The notes under the pieces are model-generated. The model searched no databases, was not told where the DNA came from, and was given only the letters and a program-made list of their open reading frames with translations. A DNA stretch of 64,000 nucleotides, taken from assembly GCA_034664125.1 (NCBI GenBank), contig JAXDIG010000023.1:62001-126000 (forward strand). Direction: 5' to 3'. Shown here piece by piece: positions 13,801 to 21,329 of this stretch. This DNA is from JACVRW01 sp034664125. Its GTDB lineage: Bacteria > Actinomycetota > Thermoleophilia > Solirubrobacterales > Thermoleophilaceae. The position numbers were made by a program, and so were the translations under genes. Each line of letters begins with the position of its first letter. The stretch's first letter is position 1.

Positions 13801-15258
13801 GGCGTGGGCATCGTCAAGGCGGGAGCGGACATCGTCACGCTGTCCGGCTTCGAGGGCGGCACCGGCGCGGCGCGCTCGCACGCGCTGCGGCACGTCGGAC
13901 TGCCATCGGACATCGGCACGCGCGCGGTGCATCTGGCGCTGATGGAGGCGGGATTGCGCAACCGCGTCGAGATCTGGGCCGACGGCGGCTACCGCCACGG
14001 CCACGACATCGTGAAGCTGCTCTGCCTGGGCGCCAACCGCGTCGGCTTCGGGACCCTGGCGATGGTGTCGCTCGGCTGCACGATCTGCCGCGGCTGCCAG
14101 CTCGACACGTGCCACGTCGGCATCGCCACTCAGATCGAGTCCGAGGAGGAGGCGCAGCTCAAGGGGCTCAAGAAGTTCACGCCGCAGCTGTACGAGTCGG
14201 CGGTGGAGAACTGCGCGCGCTTCTTCGGGGCGATGGGGTCGGAGGTGGAGCAGATGGCCGCGGCGCTCGGAGTCGAGCGCGCCCAGGACCTGGTCGGCCG
14301 CTCCGACCTGCTGGCGCAGTCGGCCGCGCAGGAGCGAGTGGACGTGCACGACCTGATCCGCCCGCTGGAGCAGATGCTCGACCTCGAGCCGCTGGATCTG
14401 CCCGCACCTCCGGACGAGCGCGAGGCCGCCGGCCTCGTGGCGGCGCGCCCGCTGCGGATGGCGTCTGCCGAGGGGGAGCGCGTACTGGGGACCGCCGGAG
14501 CGGGCGCGCTGGCGCGCGAGCGGATCCGCGTGGGGGAGGCGGCGGCGCCTGCCCCGACTCGCTTGACGGCCGTCGCCGGCCAGGGGCTCGCGGCGTTTGG
14601 CGTCGAGGGCCTCGACATCACCGTGGAGGGCGGCGCTCAGGACGGCGTGGGCAAGACGATGTACGGCGGCAAGGTTGCGGTGATGAAGGGCGTGAACCGT
14701 CTCGGCCGGCGTGTGAACGGCTCCGTGGGCAAGTCATTCGCCTACGGCGCCCAGCGCGGCCGCCTGTTCGTGCAGGGGGACGCCGACTCGCGCTTCTGCA
14801 TCCGCCTCTCCGGAGCCGACGTGGTGGTCGGCGGGGAGCCGGCCGCCCCTCTCGACGACTCCCTCGGCTGCCTGGCCGATCGCGCCAACCTCAAGGGCTT
14901 CGCGTTCGAGTACATGACCGCCGGCCGGGCCGTGGTGCTCGGCGATCCGGGGCCGTGGTTCTGCGCCGGCCAGACCGGCGGGCGCGTGTACCTGCGCGTG
15001 AACGCTGAGTGGAACCTCGACCGCGCCGCCCTCGAGCGCCGTCGCGGAAAGGGCGCAAAGGTGGCGCTGGCGTCGCTCGACGCCGCGGGCGCCGCCGACC
15101 TGCGCGAGCTGCTCGGCGCCTATGCCGCCGAGCTGCGCGCCACCGGCCAGCAGGGCGAGGCCGACCGCGTGCTGGAGCTGGGCGCGCACCCCGACGCGCA
15201 CTTCCTCATGTCGGTGCCGGAGCGCGAGCAGACTGATCCGTCCGTGTCGACCGAGTAG
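10807..15258 (+). CDS. Second glutamate synthase large-subunit paralogue
   Basis: A 1483-residue protein with the complete GltB domain series but clearly diverged from the gene at 4243. The glutaminase domain has Cys13 in EEHDACALYGWI, HNRYSTNTWPNF and HNGEINTVGRLR, so glutamine hydrolysis looks possible, with only a 12-residue propeptide. The synthase domain keeps GQGAKPGEGGHLPARKV and SGFEGGTGAA. The Fe-S loop GCTICRGCQLDTCHVG holds four cysteines (1091, 1094, 1097, 1102) where GltB has three: the canonical trio plus one inserted. A GXGXG domain ends the protein. It may be an alternative GOGAT sharing GltD, or an amidotransferase with another acceptor. Coupled to the DsbA-like gene by a 1-bp overlap. 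Confidence 0.9.
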   Translation: MRPPWTVEEHDACALYGWIAKDGRPAHGSIATGLAALERMLHRAGNVDGEGDGCGLLIDIPRELWAEEVRAGGHGPDLALDPAFAVAHVLIPRTAGAVKERARELMSRIGLRVLAERNDVVDSTALGPQAREEEPLFWQVAGLIGDPARCFELTVLLERSLDVHVASCSTDSVVYKVLGTPMVLGGYFPDLRDARTTTAVVLGHNRYSTNTWPNFRRVQPFGVLGHNGEINTVGRLRQEARMLGVPLASDGSDSQDLSRTVEALIHRERLSLPEALELVLPPIVNEIKGMPEDLRGFYMYLRQTFGPMAQGPVALVSRHGSECVFSVDALGLRPLWQLETAGAHVFSSEPGVVATEEIVAEPKPLAPGEKTLVRLERGRAELVGHTDLQRLCLRRWVARAGTPAAFAEAIPPGGPLEGQDVPGYTSAGPSEPVKVEDRVLGGFGWQREDMKLVQQMAATGAEPIGSLGYDGPLACLSPERQNLADFFKESVAVVTNPAIDREREIEHFSCRAVFGSRPPLDRVPGERTTIETAFPVILGGHDGLAPLGDSVYRAVAREHKTYLLEDLWEEFRGRAHVIDVSCLESESTHGAIERLKQEATAGVRGGGELVVLSDRTVYEGDRRYLDPHLALAAVDLALREHLVEPGEVNLRRRCAIVLRSAALRNVHDTMLALGLGADGVCPYTMVEVGLMDDYRTDISNLCAALRKGIEKVISTIGIHELRGYARLFSCIGLKPELTAIFDTPSYFGSERGGTGFTELDRDGDERRRILAGAAEAKPGKTFRFYPKVYKAAVAASNGSGSYEDYSLRVRQLEAQQPVSLRHLLEVRPSGPAVPSATADVGLHSYPIVISSMSFGSQGEVAYRSYAEAAKRINIVAMNGEGGEIQDLYGRYPLWRGQQVASGRFGVTAEMINSSYLVEIKIGQGAKPGEGGHLPARKVTAKVAQARNATAGTDLISPSNNHDLYSIEDLAELIDELKTANPDLRVSVKVPVVPNIGTIGVGIVKAGADIVTLSGFEGGTGAARSHALRHVGLPSDIGTRAVHLALMEAGLRNRVEIWADGGYRHGHDIVKLLCLGANRVGFGTLAMVSLGCTICRGCQLDTCHVGIATQIESEEEAQLKGLKKFTPQLYESAVENCARFFGAMGSEVEQMAAALGVERAQDLVGRSDLLAQSAAQERVDVHDLIRPLEQMLDLEPLDLPAPPDEREAAGLVAARPLRMASAEGERVLGTAGAGALARERIRVGEAAAPAPTRLTAVAGQGLAAFGVEGLDITVEGGAQDGVGKTMYGGKVAVMKGVNRLGRRVNGSVGKSFAYGAQRGRLFVQGDADSRFCIRLSGADVVVGGEPAAPLDDSLGCLADRANLKGFAFEYMTAGRAVVLGDPGPWFCAGQTGGRVYLRVNAEWNLDRAALERRRGKGAKVALASLDAAGAADLRELLGAYAAELRATGQQGEADRVLELGAHPDAHFLMSVPEREQTDPSVSTE

Positions 15259-15261
15259 GGA

Positions 15262-15267
15262 TAGCGT
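15262..15267 (+). promoter_or_regulatory. -10 box for the SDR gene (leaderless type)
   Basis: TAGCGT ends 6 nt before the ATG at 15274, with no ribosome binding site between. This suggests the SDR gene is transcribed separately from the upstream operon. Confidence 0.5.
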
Positions 15268-15273
15268 GCGCTT

Positions 15274-16242
15274 ATGCCGACCGCGTTCGTGACCGGGGGC
15301 TCCGGGTTCGTCGGCGGAGCGTTGATCGAGCGCCTGCGCGGGGAGGGGTGGGACGTGAGGGCGCTGGCCCGCTCGGACGCCGCGGCGCAGAAGGTCCGCG
15401 AGCGCGGCGCGGCGCCGGTTGCCGGGGATCTCGAGGACCAGCAGCGGCTCCGCGCGGCGGCAGGAGGAGCAGAGGTGGCCTTCCACGCCGCCGCGAAGGT
15501 CGAGGACTGGGGCGACGCGGAGGAGTTCGAGCGCCTCAACGTGCGCGGCACCGAGAACGTGATCGCGGCCTGTCGCGAGGCGGGCGTGCGCCGGCTGGTG
15601 CACGTGGGGACCGAGGCGGCGCTGATGGCGGGCAGCCCGCTCGTCAACGTCGACGAGGCGGCCCCGCTGCGACCCGACTCGCCGGTGCTCTACCCGTCGA
15701 CGAAGGCGAAGGCCGAGCAGCGCGTGCGCGACGCGAACGGCGAGGGCCTGGAGACGGTGGTGATCCGGCCGCGCTTCGTGTGGGGCCGGGGCGACACCAC
15801 CCTGCTGCCGACGCTGGTCGAGCTGGTGCGCTCCGGCCGCTTCCGGTGGGTGGGCGGCGGCGGGCACCTGACCGCCACCACGCACGTGGACAACACGGTC
15901 GAGGGCCTCTGGCTGGGGGCGACGAGAGCGCCGGCCGGCGGCGTCTACTTCGTCACCGACGGGGAGCCGGTGGTGTTCCGCGAGTTCATCTCGCTCCTCT
16001 TGGAGACGCAGGGCGTCACTCCCCCGACCGGCTCCGTGCCGGCTGGAGTGGCGGGCTTCGCGGCCGGCGCCTCCGAGGGCCTGTGGCGCCTACTGAGGCG
16101 CCCCGGTCGCCCCCCGCTGACGCGCCTCTCCGTCTGGGTCTCGTCGCAGGAGTGCACGATCGACATCGGCCGGGCCGAGCGCGAACTGAGCTACCGACCC
16201 GTGAAGTCGCGGGAGCAGGGCCTGGCCGAGCTGGCCGTTTAG
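15274..16242 (+). CDS. Extended SDR, NAD-dependent epimerase/3-beta-HSD-like
   Basis: A 322-residue extended short-chain dehydrogenase/reductase. The N-terminal nucleotide motif is TGGSGFVG (residues 7-14), and the catalytic YPSTK pair is preceded by a threonine/serine-containing HVGTEAAL strand. The pattern resembles nucleotide-sugar epimerases and 3-beta-hydroxysteroid dehydrogenase-like SDRs; substrate not determinable. It lies 15 bp after the second gltB-like gene but has its own -10 box. It converges on the FHA gene with a 7-bp gap. Confidence 0.88.
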   Translation: MPTAFVTGGSGFVGGALIERLRGEGWDVRALARSDAAAQKVRERGAAPVAGDLEDQQRLRAAAGGAEVAFHAAAKVEDWGDAEEFERLNVRGTENVIAACREAGVRRLVHVGTEAALMAGSPLVNVDEAAPLRPDSPVLYPSTKAKAEQRVRDANGEGLETVVIRPRFVWGRGDTTLLPTLVELVRSGRFRWVGGGGHLTATTHVDNTVEGLWLGATRAPAGGVYFVTDGEPVVFREFISLLLETQGVTPPTGSVPAGVAGFAAGASEGLWRLLRRPGRPPLTRLSVWVSSQECTIDIGRAERELSYRPVKSREQGLAELAV

Positions 16243-16249
16243 CTCCCGA

Positions 16250-16795
16250 TCAGCCCGCCAGCGCCGTGCGGTTGGCCACCAGGCTCACGTAGAAGACCCG
16301 GAAGCGGCCGATGTCGATCTCGTCGCCGTCCTCCAGCTCGGCCAGCTCGACGCGGTCCCCATTGCGGAAGACTCCGTTGAGGCTGCGGTCGTCGAGGACG
16401 CGCGTGCCGTCGGTGTCGCTGTACACGAGCGCGTGACGGCGCGACACGGTGGGGTCGTCGAAGCGGATGTGGGCCGACAGGCTGCGCCCGATGCGGGTCC
16501 AGCCATCCTGAAGCGGCACCACGCGCACACGCTCGTCGTCCTCGAAGGCGAGGTAGTCGCCTGGCCTGACGAGCGCGTCGCGCGCGTCCTCGAGCCAATC
16601 CGGGGCTGCTTCCAGGTCGTGGTGCGTGGGGGGTGGGTCCGCCTCGCCGAACAGTGAGGCGCGTTTGAAGCGGCGGCCACCGCATTCCGGGCATCCCGGT
16701 ACCGGGTCACGCTCGCGCAGGGCCACCGCGAAGCCGCACGAGTCGCAGCGGAAGGACCCGGCGCCCGCCAATGTCCCGGCGCTGAACGCTTCCAT
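16250..16795 (-). CDS. Zinc-ribbon plus FHA domain protein
   Basis: A 181-residue protein with an N-terminal zinc ribbon (CDSC at residues 17-20 and CPEC near 35) and a C-terminal FHA domain, marked by RIGRSLSAHIRF, SRRHALVY and SLNGVFRNGDRV. FHA domains bind phosphothreonine, so it probably reads Ser/Thr kinase signals; no kinase lies nearby. Residues 45-85 are acidic and low in complexity. The ATG at 16795 follows GAGGAG by 9 nt on the minus strand, which decides the start against longer readings. No membrane segment. Confidence 0.85.
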   Translation of the reverse strand: MEAFSAGTLAGAGSFRCDSCGFAVALRERDPVPGCPECGGRRFKRASLFGEADPPPTHHDLEAAPDWLEDARDALVRPGDYLAFEDDERVRVVPLQDGWTRIGRSLSAHIRFDDPTVSRRHALVYSDTDGTRVLDDRSLNGVFRNGDRVELAELEDGDEIDIGRFRVFYVSLVANRTALAG

Positions 16796-16942
16796 GAAAT
16801 AGCTCTCCTCGGGGGTGGGGTAGTGCGCATGGTAACGAGCCCAATTTGTCCTATGGGGCGGTTTGACGGTATTTGCGAGGTTTCCGAGGGGACCTCGCGC
16901 ATCAGATGGAGGACTAGGCCGGGATGCCGAGAAAGGGCGGGC

Positions 16943-17185
16943 ATGCCCGACCTCGCAGGACTGCTCATGCGCAGCAGCATCGATGCCCTCTCGCCCCCTG
17001 GCGACCACTGCCACGACTGCCGCCGGACGCCGCTGGCCGGCGAGCAGGTGCACGAGCTGCGCTCGGGCCGGACGCTCTGCGAGCTGTGCTTCGCCGCTCT
17101 GCCCGACGAGAGGCGCCTGGCGGTGCGCTCGTCGCGGGTGCCCGCCGGCGAGCGCCGGCTCGCGGTCGTGCCGAAGGCCGCCTAG
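16943..17185 (+). CDS. Small CxxC zinc-binding protein
   Basis: An 80-residue protein with two CxxC pairs, HCHDC near residue 25 and LCELC near 46, about 20 residues apart. That is the spacing of a small zinc ribbon or treble clef. I recognise the pattern from short actinobacterial proteins of unknown function. The ATG at 16943 gives the compact form; upstream in-frame codons would run into the promoter region shared with the divergent FHA gene. The 147-bp gap upstream is AT-richer and contains TTGACG at 16863-16868 but no convincing matching -10. Function unknown. Confidence 0.65.
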   Translation: MPDLAGLLMRSSIDALSPPGDHCHDCRRTPLAGEQVHELRSGRTLCELCFAALPDERRLAVRSSRVPAGERRLAVVPKAA

Positions 17186-17247
17186 CCCGGGCACACGGCC
17201 GGCCACCCGCTGGCGCTGTCCCCGGCAAGCCAATCTCCAGCGGGGGT

Positions 17248-17267
17248 CCGGGGGCGTGAGCCCCCGG
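17248..17267 (+). terminator. GC hairpin with GTGA tetraloop
   Basis: CCGGGGGC (17248-17255) pairs with GCCCCCGG (17260-17267) around a GNRA-type GTGA loop. There is no U-tract. It lies 62 bp after the small CxxC gene and before the SRPBCC gene promoter. Confidence 0.6.
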
Positions 17268-17300
17268 CTGTCCTCCCCGGCTGTCCTCCCCGGCTGCCAT
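17262..17300. repeat. 13-bp tandem repeat, three copies
   Basis: CCCCGGCTGTCCT occurs twice in perfect tandem (17262-17274 and 17275-17287), followed by a degenerate third copy, CCCCGGCTGCCAT (17288-17300). It starts inside the 3' arm of the hairpin and ends 3 bp before the -10 box of the SRPBCC gene. Confidence 0.75.
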
Positions 17301-17303
17301 CCG

Positions 17304-17309
17304 TAATAT
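17304..17309 (+). promoter_or_regulatory. -10 box for SRPBCC/lipoprotein genes (leaderless type)
   Basis: TAATAT ends exactly 8 nt before the GTG at 17318. This is one of the best -10 matches in the window, and no Shine-Dalgarno is present. Confidence 0.6.
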
Positions 17310-17317
17310 GGCGCGCC

Positions 17318-17905
17318 GTGCGCCAGGTCACCGTTTCCACGATCATCTCTGCTCCGCGGGAGGAGATCTTCGACTTCGTCTGTGACCTGGCCGCCCGTCC
17401 CGCTTTCACCGATCACTTCATGCGCGACTACCGGCTGGCGCGCGTGAACCCGGTCGGCGTGGGCGCGGCGTCGCGCTTCCAGCTGCGGGCGCCGTTCGCC
17501 AAGGAATACGCCGAGCTGCAGATCACCGAGGTTGATCGGCCGCGCCGGATCGTCGAGGAGATCAGGGTGGGGCGGCGTGGCCGCAGCCGCTCGGTCGCGG
17601 TATACGACTTCTCCAGCGAGGGGCACGACGTCACGAGGGTGGAGCTGACCACGTTGAGCGAGCCCGCGACGGTGATCGACCGGATGCGGGAGCTGGGCGC
17701 CGCCGGCTGGTTGAGGCGCCAGACCTCCAAGGCGCTCGACCGCCTGCGCGTGATCTTCGAGGAGCCCCCGCGCGGCGAGCTCAAGCGGGTCACGATCGCG
17801 GGATTCGAGCCCGAGAAGGCACCCCGCTTCGGCGTCTCGGCCGGCATGGATCCCGCCCGTCGGCCTGTGAGCCCCGCCCGCGCGTCTCGCGGGGAACCCT
17901 CCTAG
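17318..17905 (+). CDS. SRPBCC (polyketide cyclase/Bet v1-like) protein
   Basis: A 195-residue protein with the START/Bet v1-like SRPBCC fold. The N-terminus VTVSTIISAPREEIFDFVCD is typical of polyketide cyclase/dehydrase-like lipid-binding proteins. The helix-grip hydrophobic pattern continues to about residue 150, after which a basic proline-rich tail follows. No catalytic motif is visible, so a ligand-binding or lipid-transfer role is likely but unproven. GTG start after a TAATAT box. The lipoprotein gene begins 1 nt after the stop, so the two form an operon. Confidence 0.8.
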   Translation: MRQVTVSTIISAPREEIFDFVCDLAARPAFTDHFMRDYRLARVNPVGVGAASRFQLRAPFAKEYAELQITEVDRPRRIVEEIRVGRRGRSRSVAVYDFSSEGHDVTRVELTTLSEPATVIDRMRELGAAGWLRRQTSKALDRLRVIFEEPPRGELKRVTIAGFEPEKAPRFGVSAGMDPARRPVSPARASRGEPS

Positions 17906-17906
17906 A

Positions 17907-18458
17907 ATGCCGCGCTCGATGCTCCGCCGCCTGCCTATCGTCGCGTGTGCACTCGCGCTCACCGCGCCGCTGGGGCTGGCCGCCTGCGGCAGCAAGGAGC
18001 CGGGCATCGACGAGCCGGCGCGCGAGGGTCTCGCGATCGAGATGGAGGGCGTGGACTACACGATCTTCATCACGCGCGAGCTCAATCCCCGCATCACCCC
18101 CGACAGCGCGTACGTGAGCACCGAGGCGCCGTCCGGGCAGGCGCTCTACGGCGTCTTCTTGAAGACCTGCAACATCTCGAAGGACGAGCGCACCACCGCC
18201 ACGGAGTTCACCGTGCGCGACAACCAGGACAACACGTTCCACCCCGAGCCGCTGCCGGACGACAACCAGTTCGCGTATGCGGGACGCACCCTGGACCCGC
18301 AGGAGTGCATCCCGGAGGCGGGCAGCGTCGCCCAGCTGGGCCCCACCGCCGGAGCCATGCTGCTCTTCCAGTTGCCTCTGGAGAACACCGAGAACCGTCC
18401 GCTCGAGCTCGAGATCGAGCACGACGGGCAGAAGCGCACGTTCGAGCTGGACATCTAG
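17907..18458 (+). CDS. Predicted lipoprotein with immunoglobulin-like domain
   Basis: A 183-residue secreted lipoprotein. Basic N-terminus, hydrophobic stretch and lipobox GLAACG (lipidated Cys near residue 27). The mature part is beta-rich and resembles the DUF4352/telokin-like fold of exported actinobacterial proteins; two later cysteines (in KTCNIS and QECIPE) could form a disulfide. Function unknown. Its TAG stop shares the palindrome CTAG (18455-18458) with the stop of the convergent penicillin-binding protein gene. Confidence 0.75.
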   Translation: MPRSMLRRLPIVACALALTAPLGLAACGSKEPGIDEPAREGLAIEMEGVDYTIFITRELNPRITPDSAYVSTEAPSGQALYGVFLKTCNISKDERTTATEFTVRDNQDNTFHPEPLPDDNQFAYAGRTLDPQECIPEAGSVAQLGPTAGAMLLFQLPLENTENRPLELEIEHDGQKRTFELDI

Positions 18459-20137
18459 AACGCCGCGTCCAGCACCACACGCGCCGCCGGTGCGGCCGTC
18501 GCTCCGCCGGCTCCGGCTCTCACCAACATCACGGCCACGGCGATCTTCGGATGCCCGGCCGGCGCGTAGGCCGTGAACCAGGCGTCCGTGTTCATGGGGT
18601 CGGATGGCTTGGTCTCGCCGGTTTCCGGATCGCGTGTGTCCTCCAGCTCGGCGGTGCCCGTCTTGCCCGCCACCTTGGCGTCCGGGAGCGCCGCGGCGGT
18701 GCCGGTTCCGTACGCGACCACGTCCAGCATCAGCGACTCGATCGTGCGCGCGACGCGGCGCCGGACAACGCGCACGCTGTGGGTCTTGTCCCCCAGTGCC
18801 AGCGTGGGTATGTGGCGCACGCCGCGCGCGGCGATGGTCTGCGCCACCGAGGCCATCTGCAGCGGGGTCGCCAGCGTGCGGAACTGGCCGATCGCGGTCG
18901 ACCCGACCTCGAGCGGCGTCTTGATCTCCACCGCCGGCGGCAGCGTGCTGGGCACCTCGCCCGGCACCGTCGGGTCGCCGTTCCAGCCGAAGCGCTCGGC
19001 GGCGTCCACCAGGCGCGCGGCGCCCAGCTTGACGCCGAGCGGGGCGAAGACGGAGTTGCACGAGTGGGCGAAGCTGTTGCGGAAGCTGCCGCCGCAGTAC
19101 TCCCCGTTGGCGTTCTCGAGCGTCACGCCGTCGATCGTCGCGGCGCTCGCGATCGGGAACTCGGTGGCCGGCTTCACGGCGCGCGCCTCCAGCGCGGCCG
19201 CCGTGGTCACGATCTTGAAGGTCGAGCCCGGCGGCTGTGGCGCGGAGAAGGCGATGCCGGCCAGGGCGCGGATCTCCCCGTTGCGGGGATCGAGCGCGGC
19301 TATTCCGCCGAAGCGGCCGGCCAGCGCCGTGACCGCCGCCTCTTGGAGGCGGGTGTCGATGGTGGTGCGCACCGGCAGGGCCGGGATCGGCCGCGCACGG
19401 GCGATCACCCGCGCCCCGGCGAGCAGCTCGCCGCCGGGCCGGCCCGCGAGCCGGCTCTCGAAGGCCTCCTCCAGCCCGTTCTGCCCGACCGGCCAGCTGC
19501 GCGGGAAGCCGTTCGCGTACAGCGCGCGGCGCTCCTCCTCGGTTTCCTGGGGCGCGAGCGTACCCGCGATCGACCCGGCGATCGCTTCCAGCGGTGACGT
19601 GCGCCGGCCGACCTGCCCGCGGGCCAGCACCTTGCCGTCGCGTGACAGCAGCGTGGCTCGCCGGGCCGGCTGGCTGTGCCGCGTCAGCCCTTCGCCCCGC
19701 CGCAGGGCCGGGAAGGCCAGCAGCGGCCCCCAGGTGACCCGCTCACCGTCCACCGGCAGCCGCAGCTCGGCCCTCACGCGCCCGAACACACGCGTGTGCA
19801 GCGCGATCGGGACCGTGACCGCCCCGTCGTGCTCGCCGACCGGATCGCCGGCATCCACGCGCTCCACCGTGCCTGTGTCCCCGGAGTCGCGGTAAGCCTG
19901 GCGAAACTCGCGCAGGGAGTACACGCGCCGCGAGGCGCCGTCCAGCAGGCCGTACATGTCGCGGTAGTCCTGGCGCTCCCACGCCTCGGTGAATTGGCGC
20001 GCTGTCCGTTCGGCGACCGACGAGGTGCGCCCTCCGACCATGGCCCCCGCCGTGGCGGACACCAGCGCGAGCACGGCGAGCGCCGGTAGCGCGCGGTGGG
20101 ACAAGCGCCGGCGGCGCTCGGAGGAGAGGTCGATCAC
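18455..20137 (-). CDS. Class B penicillin-binding protein with MecA-type N-terminal domain
   Basis: A 560-residue D,D-transpeptidase that cross-links peptidoglycan outside the membrane. One transmembrane anchor (about 16-36), an NTF2-like MecA_N-type domain (about 45-140), a dimerisation region, then the transpeptidase domain. All three active-site motifs are intact: STFK (Ser305-Lys308) in QPPGSTFK, SCN (359-361) and KTGT (492-495). The arrangement matches PbpA/PBP2a-like enzymes with an NTF2-like domain. It starts at GTG 20137, only 24 bp from the divergent MarP-like gene, so the two must share a very compact promoter region or one promoter lies inside the neighbour. Confidence 0.93.
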   Translation of the reverse strand: MIDLSSERRRRLSHRALPALAVLALVSATAGAMVGGRTSSVAERTARQFTEAWERQDYRDMYGLLDGASRRVYSLREFRQAYRDSGDTGTVERVDAGDPVGEHDGAVTVPIALHTRVFGRVRAELRLPVDGERVTWGPLLAFPALRRGEGLTRHSQPARRATLLSRDGKVLARGQVGRRTSPLEAIAGSIAGTLAPQETEEERRALYANGFPRSWPVGQNGLEEAFESRLAGRPGGELLAGARVIARARPIPALPVRTTIDTRLQEAAVTALAGRFGGIAALDPRNGEIRALAGIAFSAPQPPGSTFKIVTTAAALEARAVKPATEFPIASAATIDGVTLENANGEYCGGSFRNSFAHSCNSVFAPLGVKLGAARLVDAAERFGWNGDPTVPGEVPSTLPPAVEIKTPLEVGSTAIGQFRTLATPLQMASVAQTIAARGVRHIPTLALGDKTHSVRVVRRRVARTIESLMLDVVAYGTGTAAALPDAKVAGKTGTAELEDTRDPETGETKPSDPMNTDAWFTAYAPAGHPKIAVAVMLVRAGAGGATAAPAARVVLDAAF

Positions 20138-20161
20138 GGGGTACTACCCTGGCTCCGGCGC

Positions 20162-21310
20162 GTGACCGCCCTGGACTGGATCATCGTCGTCTTCACGGTG
20201 CTGATGGCGCTCTGGGGGTACGCCCAGGGGCTGATCGTAGGTGCGCTGTCGCTGCTGGGCTTTGCGGCTGGTGCCTTTCTCGGTTCGCGCCTCGGGCCGC
20301 TGCTCCTCACCGAGGGGGACCAGTCGCCGTACGCGCCCCTGTTCGCCCTCGTCGGCGCATTGATGTTCGGCGGGGTGCTCGCGTCCGGCCTGGAGCTGGT
20401 CGGATTCCGGCTGCGTCACCGCCTTGGCGACCGGCTGGGCGTCCTCGACGGCATCGGCGGCGGGGTGCTGGTCGCGTGCATCGGGCTCGGGCTGGTGTGG
20501 ATCGGCGGGTCGGTGGCGCTGCAGACTCCGGGCGCCCGCGAGTTGCGCGAGCCGATTCAGCGGTCGGCGATCCTGCGGCAGCTCAACGAGCACCTGCCGC
20601 CGTCGGGGCCGATCCTGCGTGCGTTCGCCCGCTTCGACCCGTTTCCCCAGATCCAGGGACCGCAGGCCGACGTCCGCCCGCCCGACTCGCGCATAGCCCG
20701 CGACCCGCAGGTGCGGGCCGCGGCGCGCAGCGTGGTGAAGGTGCTCGGCACGGCCTGCGGGCTCGGCGTGCAGGGCAGCGGCTGGGTTGCCGCGGACGGG
20801 GTGGTGGTCACGAACGCCCACGTGGTCGCGGGCCAGGACGACACGACCGTGCAGATCCGCGGCCAGGGGCCGCACCTCGACGCCGAGGCGATCTGGTTCG
20901 ACTCGCGCAACGACCTCGCCGTGCTGCGCGTCGGGGGAGTGGCGGGCGTGCCGGCCCTGCGGCTCAACCGGCGGGCACCGGAGGGCACGTCGGCGGCGAT
21001 CCTCGGCTTCCCGGAGAACGGGCCCTTCGACGTGGAGCCGGGGCGGCTCGGGGGCACCTCCACGGTGATCAGCCAGGACGCCTACGGCCGCGGTCCCGTG
21101 CGCCGGCCGATCACGTCGCTGCGCGGCCGGGTGCGGCCCGGCAACTCCGGCGGTCCGATGGTCGACGGGAGGGGGCGCGTGGTCACCACCATCTTCGCCG
21201 CCACCGTGACGGACGGCGGCCGCAGCGGCTACGGAGTGCCGGATTCCGTGGTGGCCGATGCCCTCGGGCGCGCCGACGGCGCGGTCGACACGGGGCCGTG
21301 CGCCCGGTAG
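20162..21310 (+). CDS. MarP-like membrane-anchored serine protease (CvpA-trypsin)
   Basis: A 382-residue protein with four N-terminal transmembrane helices of the CvpA type (residues 5-118) and a periplasmic chymotrypsin-fold protease. The triad is His220 (TNAHVV), Asp251 (SRNDLAVLRV) and Ser329 (GNSGGPM). Cys199 (GTACGLG) and Cys380 (GPC, two residues from the C-terminus) sit where mycobacterial MarP (Rv3671c, 397 aa) has the disulfide that tethers its C-terminus and controls activity. MarP protects against acid and oxidative stress by processing a peptidoglycan hydrolase; pairing with a divergent PBP gene fits a cell-wall role. GTG 20162 is chosen because it starts just before the first helix. 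Confidence 0.88.
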   Translation: MTALDWIIVVFTVLMALWGYAQGLIVGALSLLGFAAGAFLGSRLGPLLLTEGDQSPYAPLFALVGALMFGGVLASGLELVGFRLRHRLGDRLGVLDGIGGGVLVACIGLGLVWIGGSVALQTPGARELREPIQRSAILRQLNEHLPPSGPILRAFARFDPFPQIQGPQADVRPPDSRIARDPQVRAAARSVVKVLGTACGLGVQGSGWVAADGVVVTNAHVVAGQDDTTVQIRGQGPHLDAEAIWFDSRNDLAVLRVGGVAGVPALRLNRRAPEGTSAAILGFPENGPFDVEPGRLGGTSTVISQDAYGRGPVRRPITSLRGRVRPGNSGGPMVDGRGRVVTTIFAATVTDGGRSGYGVPDSVVADALGRADGAVDTGPCAR

Positions 21311-21316
21311 GCCCGC

Positions 21317-21322
21317 TACAAA
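21317..21322 (+). promoter_or_regulatory. -10-like box before lysyl-oxidase-like gene
   Basis: TACAAA(T) ends 7 nt before the GTG at 21330 (6 nt if the extra T is counted). No ribosome binding site, so the mRNA may be leaderless. Confidence 0.4.
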
Positions 21323-21329
21323 TGCGTGC

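Noticed and set aside
16137..18616. GAAACC bias as avoidance of the GAGACC/GGTCTC site
   Set aside because: GGTCTC occurs at 16137-16142 and 18611-18616, and GAGACC also occurs, so the site is not avoided.
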